Part shown: piece after piece, positions 45,870-54,841 of the stretch
Layout: each line of letters begins with the position of its first letter
How positions within the stretch are numbered: the stretch's first letter is position 1
Assembly: GCA_963752695.1 (NCBI GenBank)
Contig: CAVVZB010000001.1
Coordinates: 434,001 to 498,000, forward strand
Direction of reading: 5' to 3'
Length of the DNA stretch: 64,000 nt
From: Bog-113 sp963752695
GTDB lineage: Bacteria > Acidobacteriota > Terriglobia > Bryobacterales > Bryobacteraceae
Notes under the pieces: generated by a model
Databases searched by the model: none
The model's input: only the letters and a program-made list of their open reading frames with translations
What the model was told of the DNA's origin: nothing
Made by a program: the position numbers and the translations under genes

Positions 45870-46801
45870 CGGAAGGCTATAAAGCGCTGACGCGTGATGC
45901 AGCGGTCCTCGATGTCTCCGCCCGCACACGCATCCGGGTTACCGGAGACGATCGCGCCCGCCTGCTGCACGCCCTCAGCACCAATCACGTCCAGCAGCTT
46001 CTGCCGGGCCATGGCTGCTATGCATTTTTCCTCAATGCCAACGGGCGCATCTTGGCCGACGCGAATCTCTTTGTGTTCGCCGAATACATCCTCATTGATG
46101 CCGAACCGGAAGTGCGCGAACGCCTTTGGGCGCACCTCGATCACTACATAATCGCCGACGATGTCACCTTGCATGACGATGCGGAAACTACGTTCTCCCT
46201 CGCGGTTGAAGGCCCCGGCGCAAACACTCGCCTGTGCGCGGTCGGCATGCCCGTGCCCGCAGACGCATTCGCGCACGAAGTTTGGCAAGACTGCGCCATC
46301 GCTCACGTGTCCCTCACCGGTGAACCCGGTTATCGCATCTTCGGCCCTCGCGAACGCAAGACCGCCGTGCTCGATCTTTTGTATCTCGCCGAAGCCTCCC
46401 CGCAAGATGCCGAAACCGTGCGGATTGAGAACGCCAAGCCCCGCTATGGCGTCGATATCACTGCCTCGAACATCGCCGCGGAGCTCGACTTACCCGAAGC
46501 TTTGCACTTCCAGAAAGGCTGCTATCTCGGGCAGGAAATCGTCGAGCGCGTCCGCTCCCGCGGGCGTGTCAACAAGCATCTGGTGAGCATCGAACTCACC
46601 GGAAACCACGTTCCCGAGGCCGGCGCTCGCCTGCTTGTTGAAGAGAAAGAAGTCGGCGAAATCACGTCCGTTGTGAAATCGCCCGGATTGGGCCAGATCG
46701 TTGGATTAGCCTACGTGCGCGTGCCCCACGACGCCCCCGGTTCCACCATCCACGCCGGTACTATTCCTGGAAGCGTGCGGGCAACCCCCAAGAAATCCTA
46801 G
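45866..46801 (+). CDS. ygfZ: YgfZ/GcvT-like folate-binding protein (Fe-S cluster assembly)
   Basis: 311 aa with the aminomethyltransferase fold. The N-terminus has DVSARTRIRVTGDDRARLLHALSTN and NGRILADANLFV. The family signature KGCYLGQEIVERVRSRGRVNKHL lies near the C-terminus. YgfZ/IBA57 proteins use folate to help assemble or repair certain iron-sulfur clusters. The GTG/ATG overlap with the preceding membrane gene (4 bases) points to an operon. The next gene, cysH, whose product carries a 4Fe-4S cluster, converges on it with a 4-base overlap. Confidence 0.88.
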   Translation: MTEGYKALTRDAAVLDVSARTRIRVTGDDRARLLHALSTNHVQQLLPGHGCYAFFLNANGRILADANLFVFAEYILIDAEPEVRERLWAHLDHYIIADDVTLHDDAETTFSLAVEGPGANTRLCAVGMPVPADAFAHEVWQDCAIAHVSLTGEPGYRIFGPRERKTAVLDLLYLAEASPQDAETVRIENAKPRYGVDITASNIAAELDLPEALHFQKGCYLGQEIVERVRSRGRVNKHLVSIELTGNHVPEAGARLLVEEKEVGEITSVVKSPGLGQIVGLAYVRVPHDAPGSTIHAGTIPGSVRATPKKS

Positions 46802-47556
46802 AGCCCCGGATCGAAGCCTAGGTCGAAATCTTCCGCCGGGTCGATCAGATCGCGGAGTAGAACATCAACCGTCCGCTCCGCGCGTCCATCTGGCGTGAAG
46901 TGGATTCCGCACTCCTTCTCGGCGTCCTGTTCCCACCACCAGCGACCGGCGCGTTCATCTTCGCCCGGCATCGGCGCCCGCGTGCACGGCCCACATCCGA
47001 TGCTCGTATACCCCTGGTCATACAGCGGATGGACCGGCACACCATTCCGCGCGATATAGCTCTCGACGTCTTTCTTCGACCAGTCCAGCAGAGGGCTGAT
47101 CTTAGCTAACGCCGAACTGGTGTCCACCAACGGCAGCGCCGCCCGCAGCGGGTTCTGCCCCCGCCGCAGTCCCACCATGTAAGCCCGGAACCCCTTCAGC
47201 TTGCGTCCCAGCGGCCGCACCTTCCGGATCTTACAGCACAGCATCCGCAACGGCACCTCGCGCCGAAATAGGTTCGGTCCATGCCGCGTCACCATCGCTT
47301 CCACTTCGTTAGTTTCCGGCGAGACCGTCTCTACCTGTACCCCGTAATGCTGGCGGATCATCTCCATCATTTCGTAGGTCTCTTCCGGTAGCCGCCCCGT
47401 GTCAAGGGTGAAAACGCGCACCCCGGGGTCGATCTTAATCGCCATGTCCAGAATCACCGCCCCGGCCTTCTGGAAGCTGGTGCAGACAGCCAAGTCGCGG
47501 CCATACTCCGCGATGGACCAGGCAACGATCTCTTCGGCCGTGCGGGTTGCGATCAC
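46798..47556 (-). CDS. cysH: Phosphoadenylyl/adenylyl-sulfate reductase (assimilatory)
   Basis: 252 aa. It reduces APS or PAPS to sulfite with thioredoxin. The pairs LRMLCCKIRKVRPL and SIGCGPCTRAP give the CC...CxxC ligands of a 4Fe-4S cluster, which indicates the APS-type enzyme. The catalytic cysteine is in KECGIHF. A GTG start at 47556 is used. No other sulfate assimilation gene is adjacent. A perfect 10-bp hairpin lies 40-68 bases upstream of the start. Confidence 0.92.
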   Translation of the reverse strand: MIATRTAEEIVAWSIAEYGRDLAVCTSFQKAGAVILDMAIKIDPGVRVFTLDTGRLPEETYEMMEMIRQHYGVQVETVSPETNEVEAMVTRHGPNLFRREVPLRMLCCKIRKVRPLGRKLKGFRAYMVGLRRGQNPLRAALPLVDTSSALAKISPLLDWSKKDVESYIARNGVPVHPLYDQGYTSIGCGPCTRAPMPGEDERAGRWWWEQDAEKECGIHFTPDGRAERTVDVLLRDLIDPAEDFDLGFDPGL

Positions 47557-47596
47557 GTTAATTCCGATGTTGATTGGGGGGATTAGGATTCAGGCA

Positions 47597-47624
47597 TCCA
47601 AAACGTGCTCCTCTACGTTTTGGA
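47597..47624. other. Perfect 10-bp inverted repeat between tRNA-Gly and cysH
   Basis: TCCAAAACGT (47597-47606) pairs fully with ACGTTTTGGA (47615-47624) across an 8-base loop. There is no T-run on either side, so it is not a standard terminator. It may be a leader hairpin of cysH (start at 47556, minus strand), an operator for a dimeric regulator, or a tRNA 3'-trailer structure. Confidence 0.55.
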
Positions 47625-47749
47625 CCGAACACTAAGAGGGATATGCCTAAAGGTCGATGGTGCATACCACCGATACTGCTCTATAGCTCGGACTCTTAGA
47701 AGCGGCGGCGTCTTCTTCAGGCACTTCTTGTCCGGATATATTTGAGAGA

Positions 47750-47825
47750 TGGAGCGGGAGACGGGATTCGAACCCGCGACATCGACCTTGGCAAGGTCGC
47801 ACTCTACCAGCTGAGTTACTCCCGC
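47750..47825 (-). tRNA. tRNA-Gly (anticodon GCC)
   Basis: 76 bases with CCA encoded. The acceptor stem is GCGGGAG/CTCCCGC. The D-loop sequence CAGCTGGTAGAG, anticodon loop TTGCCAA with GCC, and T-loop GGTTCGAATCC are clear. It reads GGC/GGT glycine codons and lies between dnaA and cysH. Confidence 0.95.
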
Positions 47826-48229
47826 GAAGGCAGAATCCCCATTCTCCCTATTTCCGCCGCATCTGTCAAACAAGATACCCGTTTCCACCCCACGCAGACC
47901 GCATTCGCAGCACCATTGCCCACCTCCCGCACACCCTGCTTCCGATCATTTTCCACGCCTTTTGTTTTATTCAAACCATTCAATCTAAAGAACTTAAATT
48001 TTCATTTGCTTTCCGGACGGTTGTGTTAAAGTGAGTTCTGCTGTTCCGAACCCCATGGCAAATCTTCATGGACTCGACACCTTGACCGCTCCTTAAACCA
48101 GCGCGATCCAACCGTCTAGAGTTTCCATAATTGCTGTTCTCCTGCCTCCGCCAAAACTGAGGTACGGGGACCGCTGCGTCCTTTTGCATTTCGGGCGTTC
48201 GGGCAGATGTTTTAGGAATTGAGTCGCGC
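47826..48229. other. Gene-free region before dnaA; candidate regulatory/origin region
   Basis: About 400 bases with no credible gene. It contains an AT-rich stretch (47958-48014) and two near-matches to the DnaA box consensus TTWTNCACA: TTTTCCACG at 47949-47957 and TTTAACACA on the minus strand at 48022-48030. No tight cluster of boxes is seen, so oriC may be here or elsewhere. The dnaA promoter and any autoregulation should lie in it. Confidence 0.35.
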
Positions 48230-49555
48230 ATGAACGCCTGGGACCACGTAAAGCAGCAGTTATCTACATCGCTCAGCTCCGAAAGTTTTGACAACTGGGT
48301 CAGTCGAACGACCCTCGACCGAGTCGAGGGCGAAACGATTCACGTCCGCGTTCCCGATCATGAGACTCGCGCCTGGCTGGAATCCGAGTATGGCGACCTG
48401 ATCCAGACCTTGGTCCGCGATCTCAACGGAGCGGTCTATCGGCTGGTTACGTATCACGCCCCCGGTAACGGCTCTAGTAACGCGAAGTCCAATGGTTGGG
48501 CAACCGAGCTGCCTTCCGAGGAACCCTGTTCCCACCTGAGCGCGTTGAATCCCAAGTTCACCTTCGATAGCTTTGTAGTGGGCGCCAGCAACCAGTTCGC
48601 CCACGCGGCCGCTCGCTCGGTCGCCACCAACCCCTCTCGCAGCTACAATCCCCTGTTCATATACGGCGGGGTCGGAATGGGCAAGACGCATCTCATGCAT
48701 GCCATCGGCCGCGCGCTGATCGGCACCAACAAGATGCGCGTGGTCTACACCTCGAGCGAACGGTTTATGAACGAAGTGATCGCCGGTATTCGCTTCGACC
48801 ATATGCCCGCTCTTCGCCAGCGCTACCGGTCCGCTGATGTACTGCTGATTGATGACATCCAACTCCTCGGAAACAAAGAGCGCACCCAGGACGAGTTCTT
48901 TCACACTTTTAACGAGCTGCACGACCACCAGAAGCAGATCGTCATCTCCAGTGACGCCCCGCCCAAAGACATCCCCGGCTTAGTGGAGCGGCTCCGTTCG
49001 CGGTTTGAATGGGGGCTCATGGCCGACATTCAAGCACCCGACCTGGAGACCAAAATGGCCATTCTCGATAAGAAAGCCGAGGCCGAGGGAGTCCTGCTTC
49101 CCGAGGATGTCCGCACCTTCGTCGCCTCCCGAACGAAATCGAACGTCCGTGAACTGGAAGGCTCTTTAGTAAAGCTCTTGGCCTACTCTTCCCTCACCGG
49201 CTCGCCGATCACCCTGCCTATGGCCCAGCAGTGCCTCAAGCACCTGGTGCATGCCCAGGACCGTCGCGTCACCATTGACGCTATCCAGAAAGCGGTCGCC
49301 GATAAGTTCGGCGTCAAGCAATCGCAGCTCCGGGAGAAAAGCAACACGCGCGCCATCGTTTACCCCCGCCAGATTGCCATGTACCTCGTTAAGGAACTGA
49401 CTACGGCCTCGCTTCCCGAGATAGGTCGTGCGTTCGGCGGCAAGCACCACACCACCGTGATCCACTCCATCGCGGTTATCACAAAGAAACGGGCCGAAGA
49501 TCCGGAATTGAACAGAATGTTGCACAGTCTAATGGATTCATTACAAGGCAGTTAG
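48230..49555 (+). CDS. dnaA: Chromosomal replication initiator DnaA
   Basis: 441 aa. Domain I begins AWDHVKQQLSTSLSSESFDNWV. The AAA+ domain starts at about residue 105: FTFDSFVVGASNQFAHAA, Walker A GGVGMGKTH, Walker B LLIDDIQ, and the sensor/arginine finger region near VERLRSRFEWGL. Domain IV ends with the DNA-binding signature GGKHHTTVIHSI. It binds DnaA boxes and unwinds the origin. It is followed by dnaN after 223 bases. An AGGA lies 13 bases before ATG. Confidence 0.97.
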   Translation: MNAWDHVKQQLSTSLSSESFDNWVSRTTLDRVEGETIHVRVPDHETRAWLESEYGDLIQTLVRDLNGAVYRLVTYHAPGNGSSNAKSNGWATELPSEEPCSHLSALNPKFTFDSFVVGASNQFAHAAARSVATNPSRSYNPLFIYGGVGMGKTHLMHAIGRALIGTNKMRVVYTSSERFMNEVIAGIRFDHMPALRQRYRSADVLLIDDIQLLGNKERTQDEFFHTFNELHDHQKQIVISSDAPPKDIPGLVERLRSRFEWGLMADIQAPDLETKMAILDKKAEAEGVLLPEDVRTFVASRTKSNVRELEGSLVKLLAYSSLTGSPITLPMAQQCLKHLVHAQDRRVTIDAIQKAVADKFGVKQSQLREKSNTRAIVYPRQIAMYLVKELTTASLPEIGRAFGGKHHTTVIHSIAVITKKRAEDPELNRMLHSLMDSLQGS

Positions 49556-49659
49556 CCCAGCCTTTCACAGGGTTGGCTGCCCAAGCCCGAGGAATTCTGT
49601 ATAAATCGCGTAACAAGCCAGTTTTTCCGATTGGTTTCGCGAGGTTTCCTCAGGCGGGT

Positions 49660-49689
49660 GAGACAAGAACTTGTTTAATTTTGTATAAT
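49660..49689 (+). promoter_or_regulatory. Probable sigma-70-type promoter of dnaN
   Basis: GAGACA (49660-49665) and a perfect TATAAT (49684-49689) are separated by 18 bases, about 90 bases before the dnaN start. The surroundings are AT-rich and free of genes. Confidence 0.45.
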
Positions 49690-49778
49690 TTAGAGAGAAA
49701 TCAACATTTCGACAGGCTCTACTGATACGGGTTATTTCCGTTATAGGTATTGAGAACGTCAGAAGGATTAGCAAGCCC

Positions 49779-50912
49779 ATGGAGTTCACCGTCAGCAAGA
49801 GCGACATTGTCCGCGAGTTGAGTCTGTCGCAAGGTGTTGTCGAAAAGAAAACGACCATCCCGATCCTGTCGAACGTGCTGCTCGAAGCCGCCGGGGATCG
49901 CATCACGCTGACTGCAACTGACCTGGAGCTGGGGATTCGCTGTTCCTGCCCGGCGCGGGTGAAGAAAGAAGGCGCCGGAACCATCCCGGCCCGGAAACTC
50001 CTCGATCTGGTCCGCCTGCTTCCCGAGGCCGATATCTCGTTCAAGTTCTTGGACAATCACTGGGCTGCGATTACTTGCGGTCGTTCGCGAACCAAAATGG
50101 CCGGCATGAGCCGCGAGAGTTTTCCCGAACTTCCGGAAATGCCGGAGCAGATTGGCGAGATCCCCTGCGGCTTGCTCGCAGGGCTGATTGCCCGCACCGG
50201 CTTTGCGATTTCCATGGAAGAATCCCGCTTCACCCTCAACGGCGCGCTGTTGCTGTTGAAGCCCGAAGGCGTGACCATGGTGTCCACCGATGGCCACCGC
50301 CTCGCCTACGTAGATAGCCCACTCGAAAACGCCAACAACCGTGTATTCCGGGCGCTGGTGCCCCGCAAGGCCATGAACGAAATCGCCAAGCTCGCCGGTG
50401 AAGGCGACCCCGAGCGCAAAGTCCGCTTATCCGGCGATGACAATCACTTGTTCTTCGAATTCGGCGACCGCCTCCTGATTACCCGCAAACTCACCGGCAA
50501 TTTTCCCGATTACGAACGCGTGCTGCCCCGCGAGAACGTGCATCTTGCCCTGCTCGAAAAAGTGGAGATCAAAGCCGCTATTGAGCGTGTCGCTCAATTC
50601 GCGGACGAACGCTCCCGCGCTATCCGCGTCAAGTTCGAGCCCGGTGAAGTCCGCGTTTTCTCGTCATCGGTCGAAACCGGAGAGAGCGAGGAAAGCGTTC
50701 CCACCGAGTACGAAGGCCCGCCGCTCGAAATCGGCTTCAACGCGCAGTACCTCCTCGATTTCATGCGTGTCATCTCGCAGGACAAAGTCTCTTTTTCCTT
50801 GAAAGATGAAAAGAGCGCGGGCGAGTTGCAGCCCTTCGCGAGCAACGGCGAAACGAACGCCAACAGTCAACAACAGCAGTACCGCTACGTCGTGATGCCC
50901 ATGCGCATCTGA
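49779..50912 (+). CDS. dnaN: DNA polymerase III beta subunit (sliding clamp)
   Basis: 377 aa, three clamp domains. Signatures: MEFTVSKSDIVRELSLSQGVVEKKTTIPILSN-type N-terminus, LTATDLELGIRC, VSTDGHRLAYVDSPL, SRAIRVKFEPGEVRV and the C-terminal YVVMPMRI. The clamp tethers DNA polymerase to DNA. AAGGA lies 12 bases before ATG. It is 22 bases upstream of gyrB, with no recF between, unlike the common dnaA-dnaN-recF-gyrB order. Confidence 0.97.
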   Translation: MEFTVSKSDIVRELSLSQGVVEKKTTIPILSNVLLEAAGDRITLTATDLELGIRCSCPARVKKEGAGTIPARKLLDLVRLLPEADISFKFLDNHWAAITCGRSRTKMAGMSRESFPELPEMPEQIGEIPCGLLAGLIARTGFAISMEESRFTLNGALLLLKPEGVTMVSTDGHRLAYVDSPLENANNRVFRALVPRKAMNEIAKLAGEGDPERKVRLSGDDNHLFFEFGDRLLITRKLTGNFPDYERVLPRENVHLALLEKVEIKAAIERVAQFADERSRAIRVKFEPGEVRVFSSSVETGESEESVPTEYEGPPLEIGFNAQYLLDFMRVISQDKVSFSLKDEKSAGELQPFASNGETNANSQQQQYRYVVMPMRI

Positions 50913-50934
50913 CGCCGTAGCTACGAGATTCCTA

Positions 50935-53346
50935 ATGCCTGACGAAATTTACGATTCAAGCAGCATCAAAGTGTTGGAAGGTCTAGAGGCTGTCCGCCTG
51001 CGGCCCGCCATGTACATCGGCTCCACCGGCGAGATGGGGCTGCATCACCTGGTCTACGAAGTGGTCGATAACTCCGTTGACGAAGCCCTGGCCGGCCATG
51101 CCCACAATATTGAAGTCACCATCCACATTGACGATTCGGTCACGGTCATCGACGATGGCCGCGGCATCCCCGTCGACATCAAACCCGAGTTCGGCATCTC
51201 CGCCGCTGAAATCGTGCTCACCATGCTTCACGCGGGCGGCAAGTTCGACTCCAACAGCTACAAAGTTTCCGGCGGTCTCCACGGCGTAGGCGTCAGCTGT
51301 GTCAACGCGCTCAGCGAACGTTTCGAGCTCGAAATCTGGCGCGAGAAGGCCACCTGGCAGCAGGAATATTCCAAGGGCGTCCCCAAGGCCCCACTGCAAA
51401 AAACCGGTAAGTCGTCCAAAACCGGCACCAAGATTACCTTCAAGCCGGACATGACTATCATGGACGCGACCAAGTTTAACTACGACACGCTTGCGCAACG
51501 GTTGCGCGAACTGGCGTTCTTGAACAAGGGCCTCAAAATCACTCTTACCGATGAACGCGTGGACCCCGTCAAGGTGCACGAGTTCCTCTACGAGGGCGGT
51601 ATCGCCGAGTTCATCCGGCATCTCAACCGCGGCAAGACGGTGCTGCATGAGAAGCCCATCCATTTCGAGGCTTCCACCAAAGTTGCCAACGGCAGCACCA
51701 TCACCATGGAAGTGGCGCTGCAATACAACGACGGCTATTCCGAGAGCGTCTTCAGCTTTGCCAACAACATCAACACGGTCGATGGCGGCACGCATCTATC
51801 GGGTTTTCGCAGCGCCCTCACGCGTACTATCAACGCGTTCGGCAAATCCTCCGGCATGTTTAAGGAAGTGGAAACGCTCACCGGCGATGACGTCCGCGAA
51901 GGTCTCACTGCAGTTGTCAGCGTCAAGGTGCCGCAGCCGCAGTTCGAAGGGCAGACCAAAGGCAAGCTGAACAGCGACATTCAAGGGCCTACCACGCAGT
52001 TCGTCAACGACAAGCTGGGCGAGTTCTTCGAGAAGAACCCGAACGTGATGAAGAAGATCGTCTCCAAGGCGATCGATGCATTGCGCGCCCGTGAAGCTGC
52101 TCGCAAAGCTCGCGATCTCACGCGCCGCAAGGGTGCGCTCGATTCAGGCGGCCTTCCCGGTAAACTCGCCGATTGCCAGGAGCGCGATCCGGAGCGCTGC
52201 GAAGTGTTTCTGGTTGAGGGCGAATCGGCCGGCGGTACCGCCAAGCAGGGCCGCGACCGCCGCTTCCAGGCCATTCTGCCGCTCAAGGGCAAAATCCTCA
52301 ACGTCGAAAAAGCCCGCTATGACAAGATGCTGGGCCACGACGAAATCCGTGCGCTCATCGCCGCCCTGGGTACCGGCATCGGCAAGGATGACTTCAATTC
52401 CGCCAAGCTGCGCTATCACAAAATCATCATCATGACGGACGCCGATGTCGATGGCTCCCATATCCGAACGCTGCTGCTCACCTTCTTCTTCCGGCACATG
52501 CAGGAGCTGATCAGCCGCGGGCACGTCTACATCGCGCAGCCGCCGCTTTACAGCATCCGCCGCGGCAAGACCGAGAAGTACATCAAGGACGAGAAGGAAT
52601 TTACGCGCGAGATCATGCGCCGGGCCACCGAGAACCTGGTGATCGACACCGCCTCGAACGGCGCGCCCGCCACTCATCTGGAAACCGGCGAATTGCGCGC
52701 CTTCTTGATGAGCCTTGATGAGTTCGATCAAATGTCGTTCAAGCTCGAACGCCGCCTGCGCGATTCCCGCGTTGTCGAGGTTCTGGGTAATATCGACTTC
52801 CTCGTGGACACCAAAGCGGACTTCTCCGAGAAAGCCAATCTAGAAAAACTGCGCGACGCCCTACTCGCCGCCCAGGTACCCACGGCGCAGCTGCGCGCCG
52901 ACGAAGAGCATGCCGCCTGGATGGTGGTCTATCACGATTCCACTAATGCCGAGCGGTTCGTCAACATCGACCTGGCGACGCAGCCCGAGTTTAAGCGCTT
53001 CCGCGTGCTTGCCCGTCAGATCTCGAAGAACAACCACGCCCCGTTCAAAGTCACCAAGAACGAGCGGTCGGAAATGCAGAACGATTGGCGCGGCCTGCTG
53101 GCGCATGTCAAGGAAGAGGGCAAGCGGGATTCGAGCGTCAAGCGCTACAAAGGGCTTGGAGAAATGAATGCCGAGCAACTGGGCGAAACCACCATGAACC
53201 CCGAAAAGCGCGTCCTCCTCAAGGTGCGATTGGAAGATCTGGTCGAAAGCGATCTCATCTTCACGACCCTGATGGGCGAAGACGTCGAGAGCCGCCGCAA
53301 GTTCATCGAGGACAACGCGCTCGACGTCAAGAACCTGGACGTGTAA
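50935..53346 (+). CDS. gyrB: DNA gyrase subunit B
   Basis: 803 aa. GHKL ATPase domain: LEGLEAVRLRPAMYIGST, EVVDNSVDEALAG, VIDDGRGIPVD and KVSGGLHGVGVSCVNAL. Toprim: FLVEGESAGGTAKQGRDR and IIMTDADVDGSHIRTLLL. The C-terminal YKGLGEMNAEQLGETTMNP closes the subunit. It supplies ATP-driven negative supercoiling with GyrA, which is not in this window. The methyltransferase gene start overlaps its stop by one base (TAATG). Confidence 0.97.
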   Translation: MPDEIYDSSSIKVLEGLEAVRLRPAMYIGSTGEMGLHHLVYEVVDNSVDEALAGHAHNIEVTIHIDDSVTVIDDGRGIPVDIKPEFGISAAEIVLTMLHAGGKFDSNSYKVSGGLHGVGVSCVNALSERFELEIWREKATWQQEYSKGVPKAPLQKTGKSSKTGTKITFKPDMTIMDATKFNYDTLAQRLRELAFLNKGLKITLTDERVDPVKVHEFLYEGGIAEFIRHLNRGKTVLHEKPIHFEASTKVANGSTITMEVALQYNDGYSESVFSFANNINTVDGGTHLSGFRSALTRTINAFGKSSGMFKEVETLTGDDVREGLTAVVSVKVPQPQFEGQTKGKLNSDIQGPTTQFVNDKLGEFFEKNPNVMKKIVSKAIDALRAREAARKARDLTRRKGALDSGGLPGKLADCQERDPERCEVFLVEGESAGGTAKQGRDRRFQAILPLKGKILNVEKARYDKMLGHDEIRALIAALGTGIGKDDFNSAKLRYHKIIIMTDADVDGSHIRTLLLTFFFRHMQELISRGHVYIAQPPLYSIRRGKTEKYIKDEKEFTREIMRRATENLVIDTASNGAPATHLETGELRAFLMSLDEFDQMSFKLERRLRDSRVVEVLGNIDFLVDTKADFSEKANLEKLRDALLAAQVPTAQLRADEEHAAWMVVYHDSTNAERFVNIDLATQPEFKRFRVLARQISKNNHAPFKVTKNERSEMQNDWRGLLAHVKEEGKRDSSVKRYKGLGEMNAEQLGETTMNPEKRVLLKVRLEDLVESDLIFTTLMGEDVESRRKFIEDNALDVKNLDV

Positions 53347-54053
53347 TGGCCGTCCGTAAGGCGGATTGGGATCCCGCGTGTTACGAGAGCAGTCACGCGT
53401 TTGTTTGGGAGTACGGCGAGGATCTAGTTTCCCTTCTCGCGCCACAGCCCGGCGAACGCATTCTCGACTTCGGCTGCGGAACCGGACATCTAACTGCGAA
53501 GCTCGCCGAATCCGGCGCTGACGTCGTCGGTATCGACAGCAGCCCCGCCATGATCGCGCAAGCGCGCCGGAATTACCCGCGGCTGCGGTTCGAGCTCGCC
53601 GATGGGCAACGCTACCGCGCCGCGCAAGCCTTCGATGCTGTCTTCTCCAATGCCGCCCTCCACTGGATGCTCGACGCTGAAGCCGCCGCCGCTTCGATTA
53701 GCGCCTCACTTCGCCAGGGTGGCCGGCTGGTGCTGGAGATGGGAGCACGGGGTAACATCGCCCTACTCGATCGCGCAATCAGAAGCGAAGTTCGAAACTA
53801 CTATCCGTCCATATCTGAGTACGCAGGGGTACTCGAGCGGCACTGCCTGGAAGTGGTGAACGCTATCCTCTTCGACCGCCCCACCATCCTCGAAGGCGGC
53901 GATCAAGGCTTACGCAACTGGATCGCGATGTTCCGTCCGGATAACACGAGACCCGCGAATGAGATCGAAGCGGAGTTGCGGCCTCTGCTCTTTCGCGATG
54001 GCCAGTGGACAGCCGATTACCGCAGGCTGCGGATGATAGCGCGCCGAGTCTAA
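53346..54053 (+). CDS. Class I SAM-dependent methyltransferase
   Basis: 235 aa from ATG 53346, which shares a base with the gyrB stop. The SAM loop is ILDFGCGTGHLTAKL, with VVGIDSSPAMIAQAR and AVFSNAALHWMLD following, typical of trans-aconitate methyltransferase-like small-molecule enzymes. The substrate is not deducible. Translational coupling to gyrB is striking but may be chance of local gene packing. Confidence 0.8.
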   Translation: MAVRKADWDPACYESSHAFVWEYGEDLVSLLAPQPGERILDFGCGTGHLTAKLAESGADVVGIDSSPAMIAQARRNYPRLRFELADGQRYRAAQAFDAVFSNAALHWMLDAEAAAASISASLRQGGRLVLEMGARGNIALLDRAIRSEVRNYYPSISEYAGVLERHCLEVVNAILFDRPTILEGGDQGLRNWIAMFRPDNTRPANEIEAELRPLLFRDGQWTADYRRLRMIARRV

Positions 54054-54062
54054 CGCGAGGCT

Positions 54063-54803
54063 CTAGTGCGCGATCGGTTCGTCCTTCTCCACCTTGCCAT
54101 CGCGCACGTGGATGATGCGGTGCGCATGCATCGCGATATCAAGCTCGTGCGTCACCAGAATGATCGTATTGCCTTGGCGGTACAGTCTCTCGAATAGGGC
54201 CATGATCTCGATGCCGGTTTGTGAATCGAGGTTGCCCGTCGGTTCATCGGCCAGCAGGATCGACGGGTTATTCACCAGCGCCCGCGCAATCGCCACGCGC
54301 TGCCGCTGACCGCCCGAGAGTTCGTTCGGCTTATGGTTCATGCGCTTTTCAAGATCCACTTGCGATAACGCGCGCTTGGCCCGCTCGATTCGCTCTGCCG
54401 CTGGCGTCCCGTTATAGACCAGCGGCAGTTCCACATTATGCAGGGATGACGCGCGCGGCAGCAGGTTGAACGTCTGGAAGACGAAGCCGATCTCCTTATT
54501 CCGAATCCGCGCGAGTTCGTCGTCGCCCATGGCGCTAACCAGGCTGCCATTGATGTAGTAAGCGCCGCGGGTGGGCGAGTCCAGGCAACCGATCAGATTC
54601 ATCAAGGTCGATTTACCCGAACCCGAAGGTCCCATGATGGCTACATATTCACCGCGCCGGATCTCGATATCCACGCCCGAAACGGCGTTGATGATCTGAT
54701 CGCCCATTTCGTACGTCTTCCAGAGATCGTACGTGCGGATAACGATGTTCTGCTCTTTCAAGCGCTGGCCGCGCTCTTCGGTGGCTTCCACGGTCGATGG
54801 CAT
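54063..54803 (-). CDS. ABC transporter ATP-binding protein (LolD/MacB type)
   Basis: 246 aa. Walker A MGPSGSGKST, Q-loop FVFQTFNLLP, signature LSGGQRQRVAIARAL, Walker B ILLADEPTGNLDS and the H-loop VTHELDIAMHA are present. The GNLDS ending marks the LolD/MacB group, which power lipoprotein release or macrolide/peptide efflux. It lies 38 bases downstream of a membrane fusion protein. The permease expected in such a set is not found here. Confidence 0.92.
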   Translation of the reverse strand: MPSTVEATEERGQRLKEQNIVIRTYDLWKTYEMGDQIINAVSGVDIEIRRGEYVAIMGPSGSGKSTLMNLIGCLDSPTRGAYYINGSLVSAMGDDELARIRNKEIGFVFQTFNLLPRASSLHNVELPLVYNGTPAAERIERAKRALSQVDLEKRMNHKPNELSGGQRQRVAIARALVNNPSILLADEPTGNLDSQTGIEIMALFERLYRQGNTIILVTHELDIAMHAHRIIHVRDGKVEKDEPIAH

Positions 54804-54841
54804 GCTTGTTCTCGCTCAGCGTTAAGGGGTTCAGATTGCGC

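Noticed and set aside
47557..47749. SAM or other sulfur riboswitch before cysH
   Set aside because: The visible hairpin does not match a SAM riboswitch core, and no conserved multi-stem pattern can be recognised.
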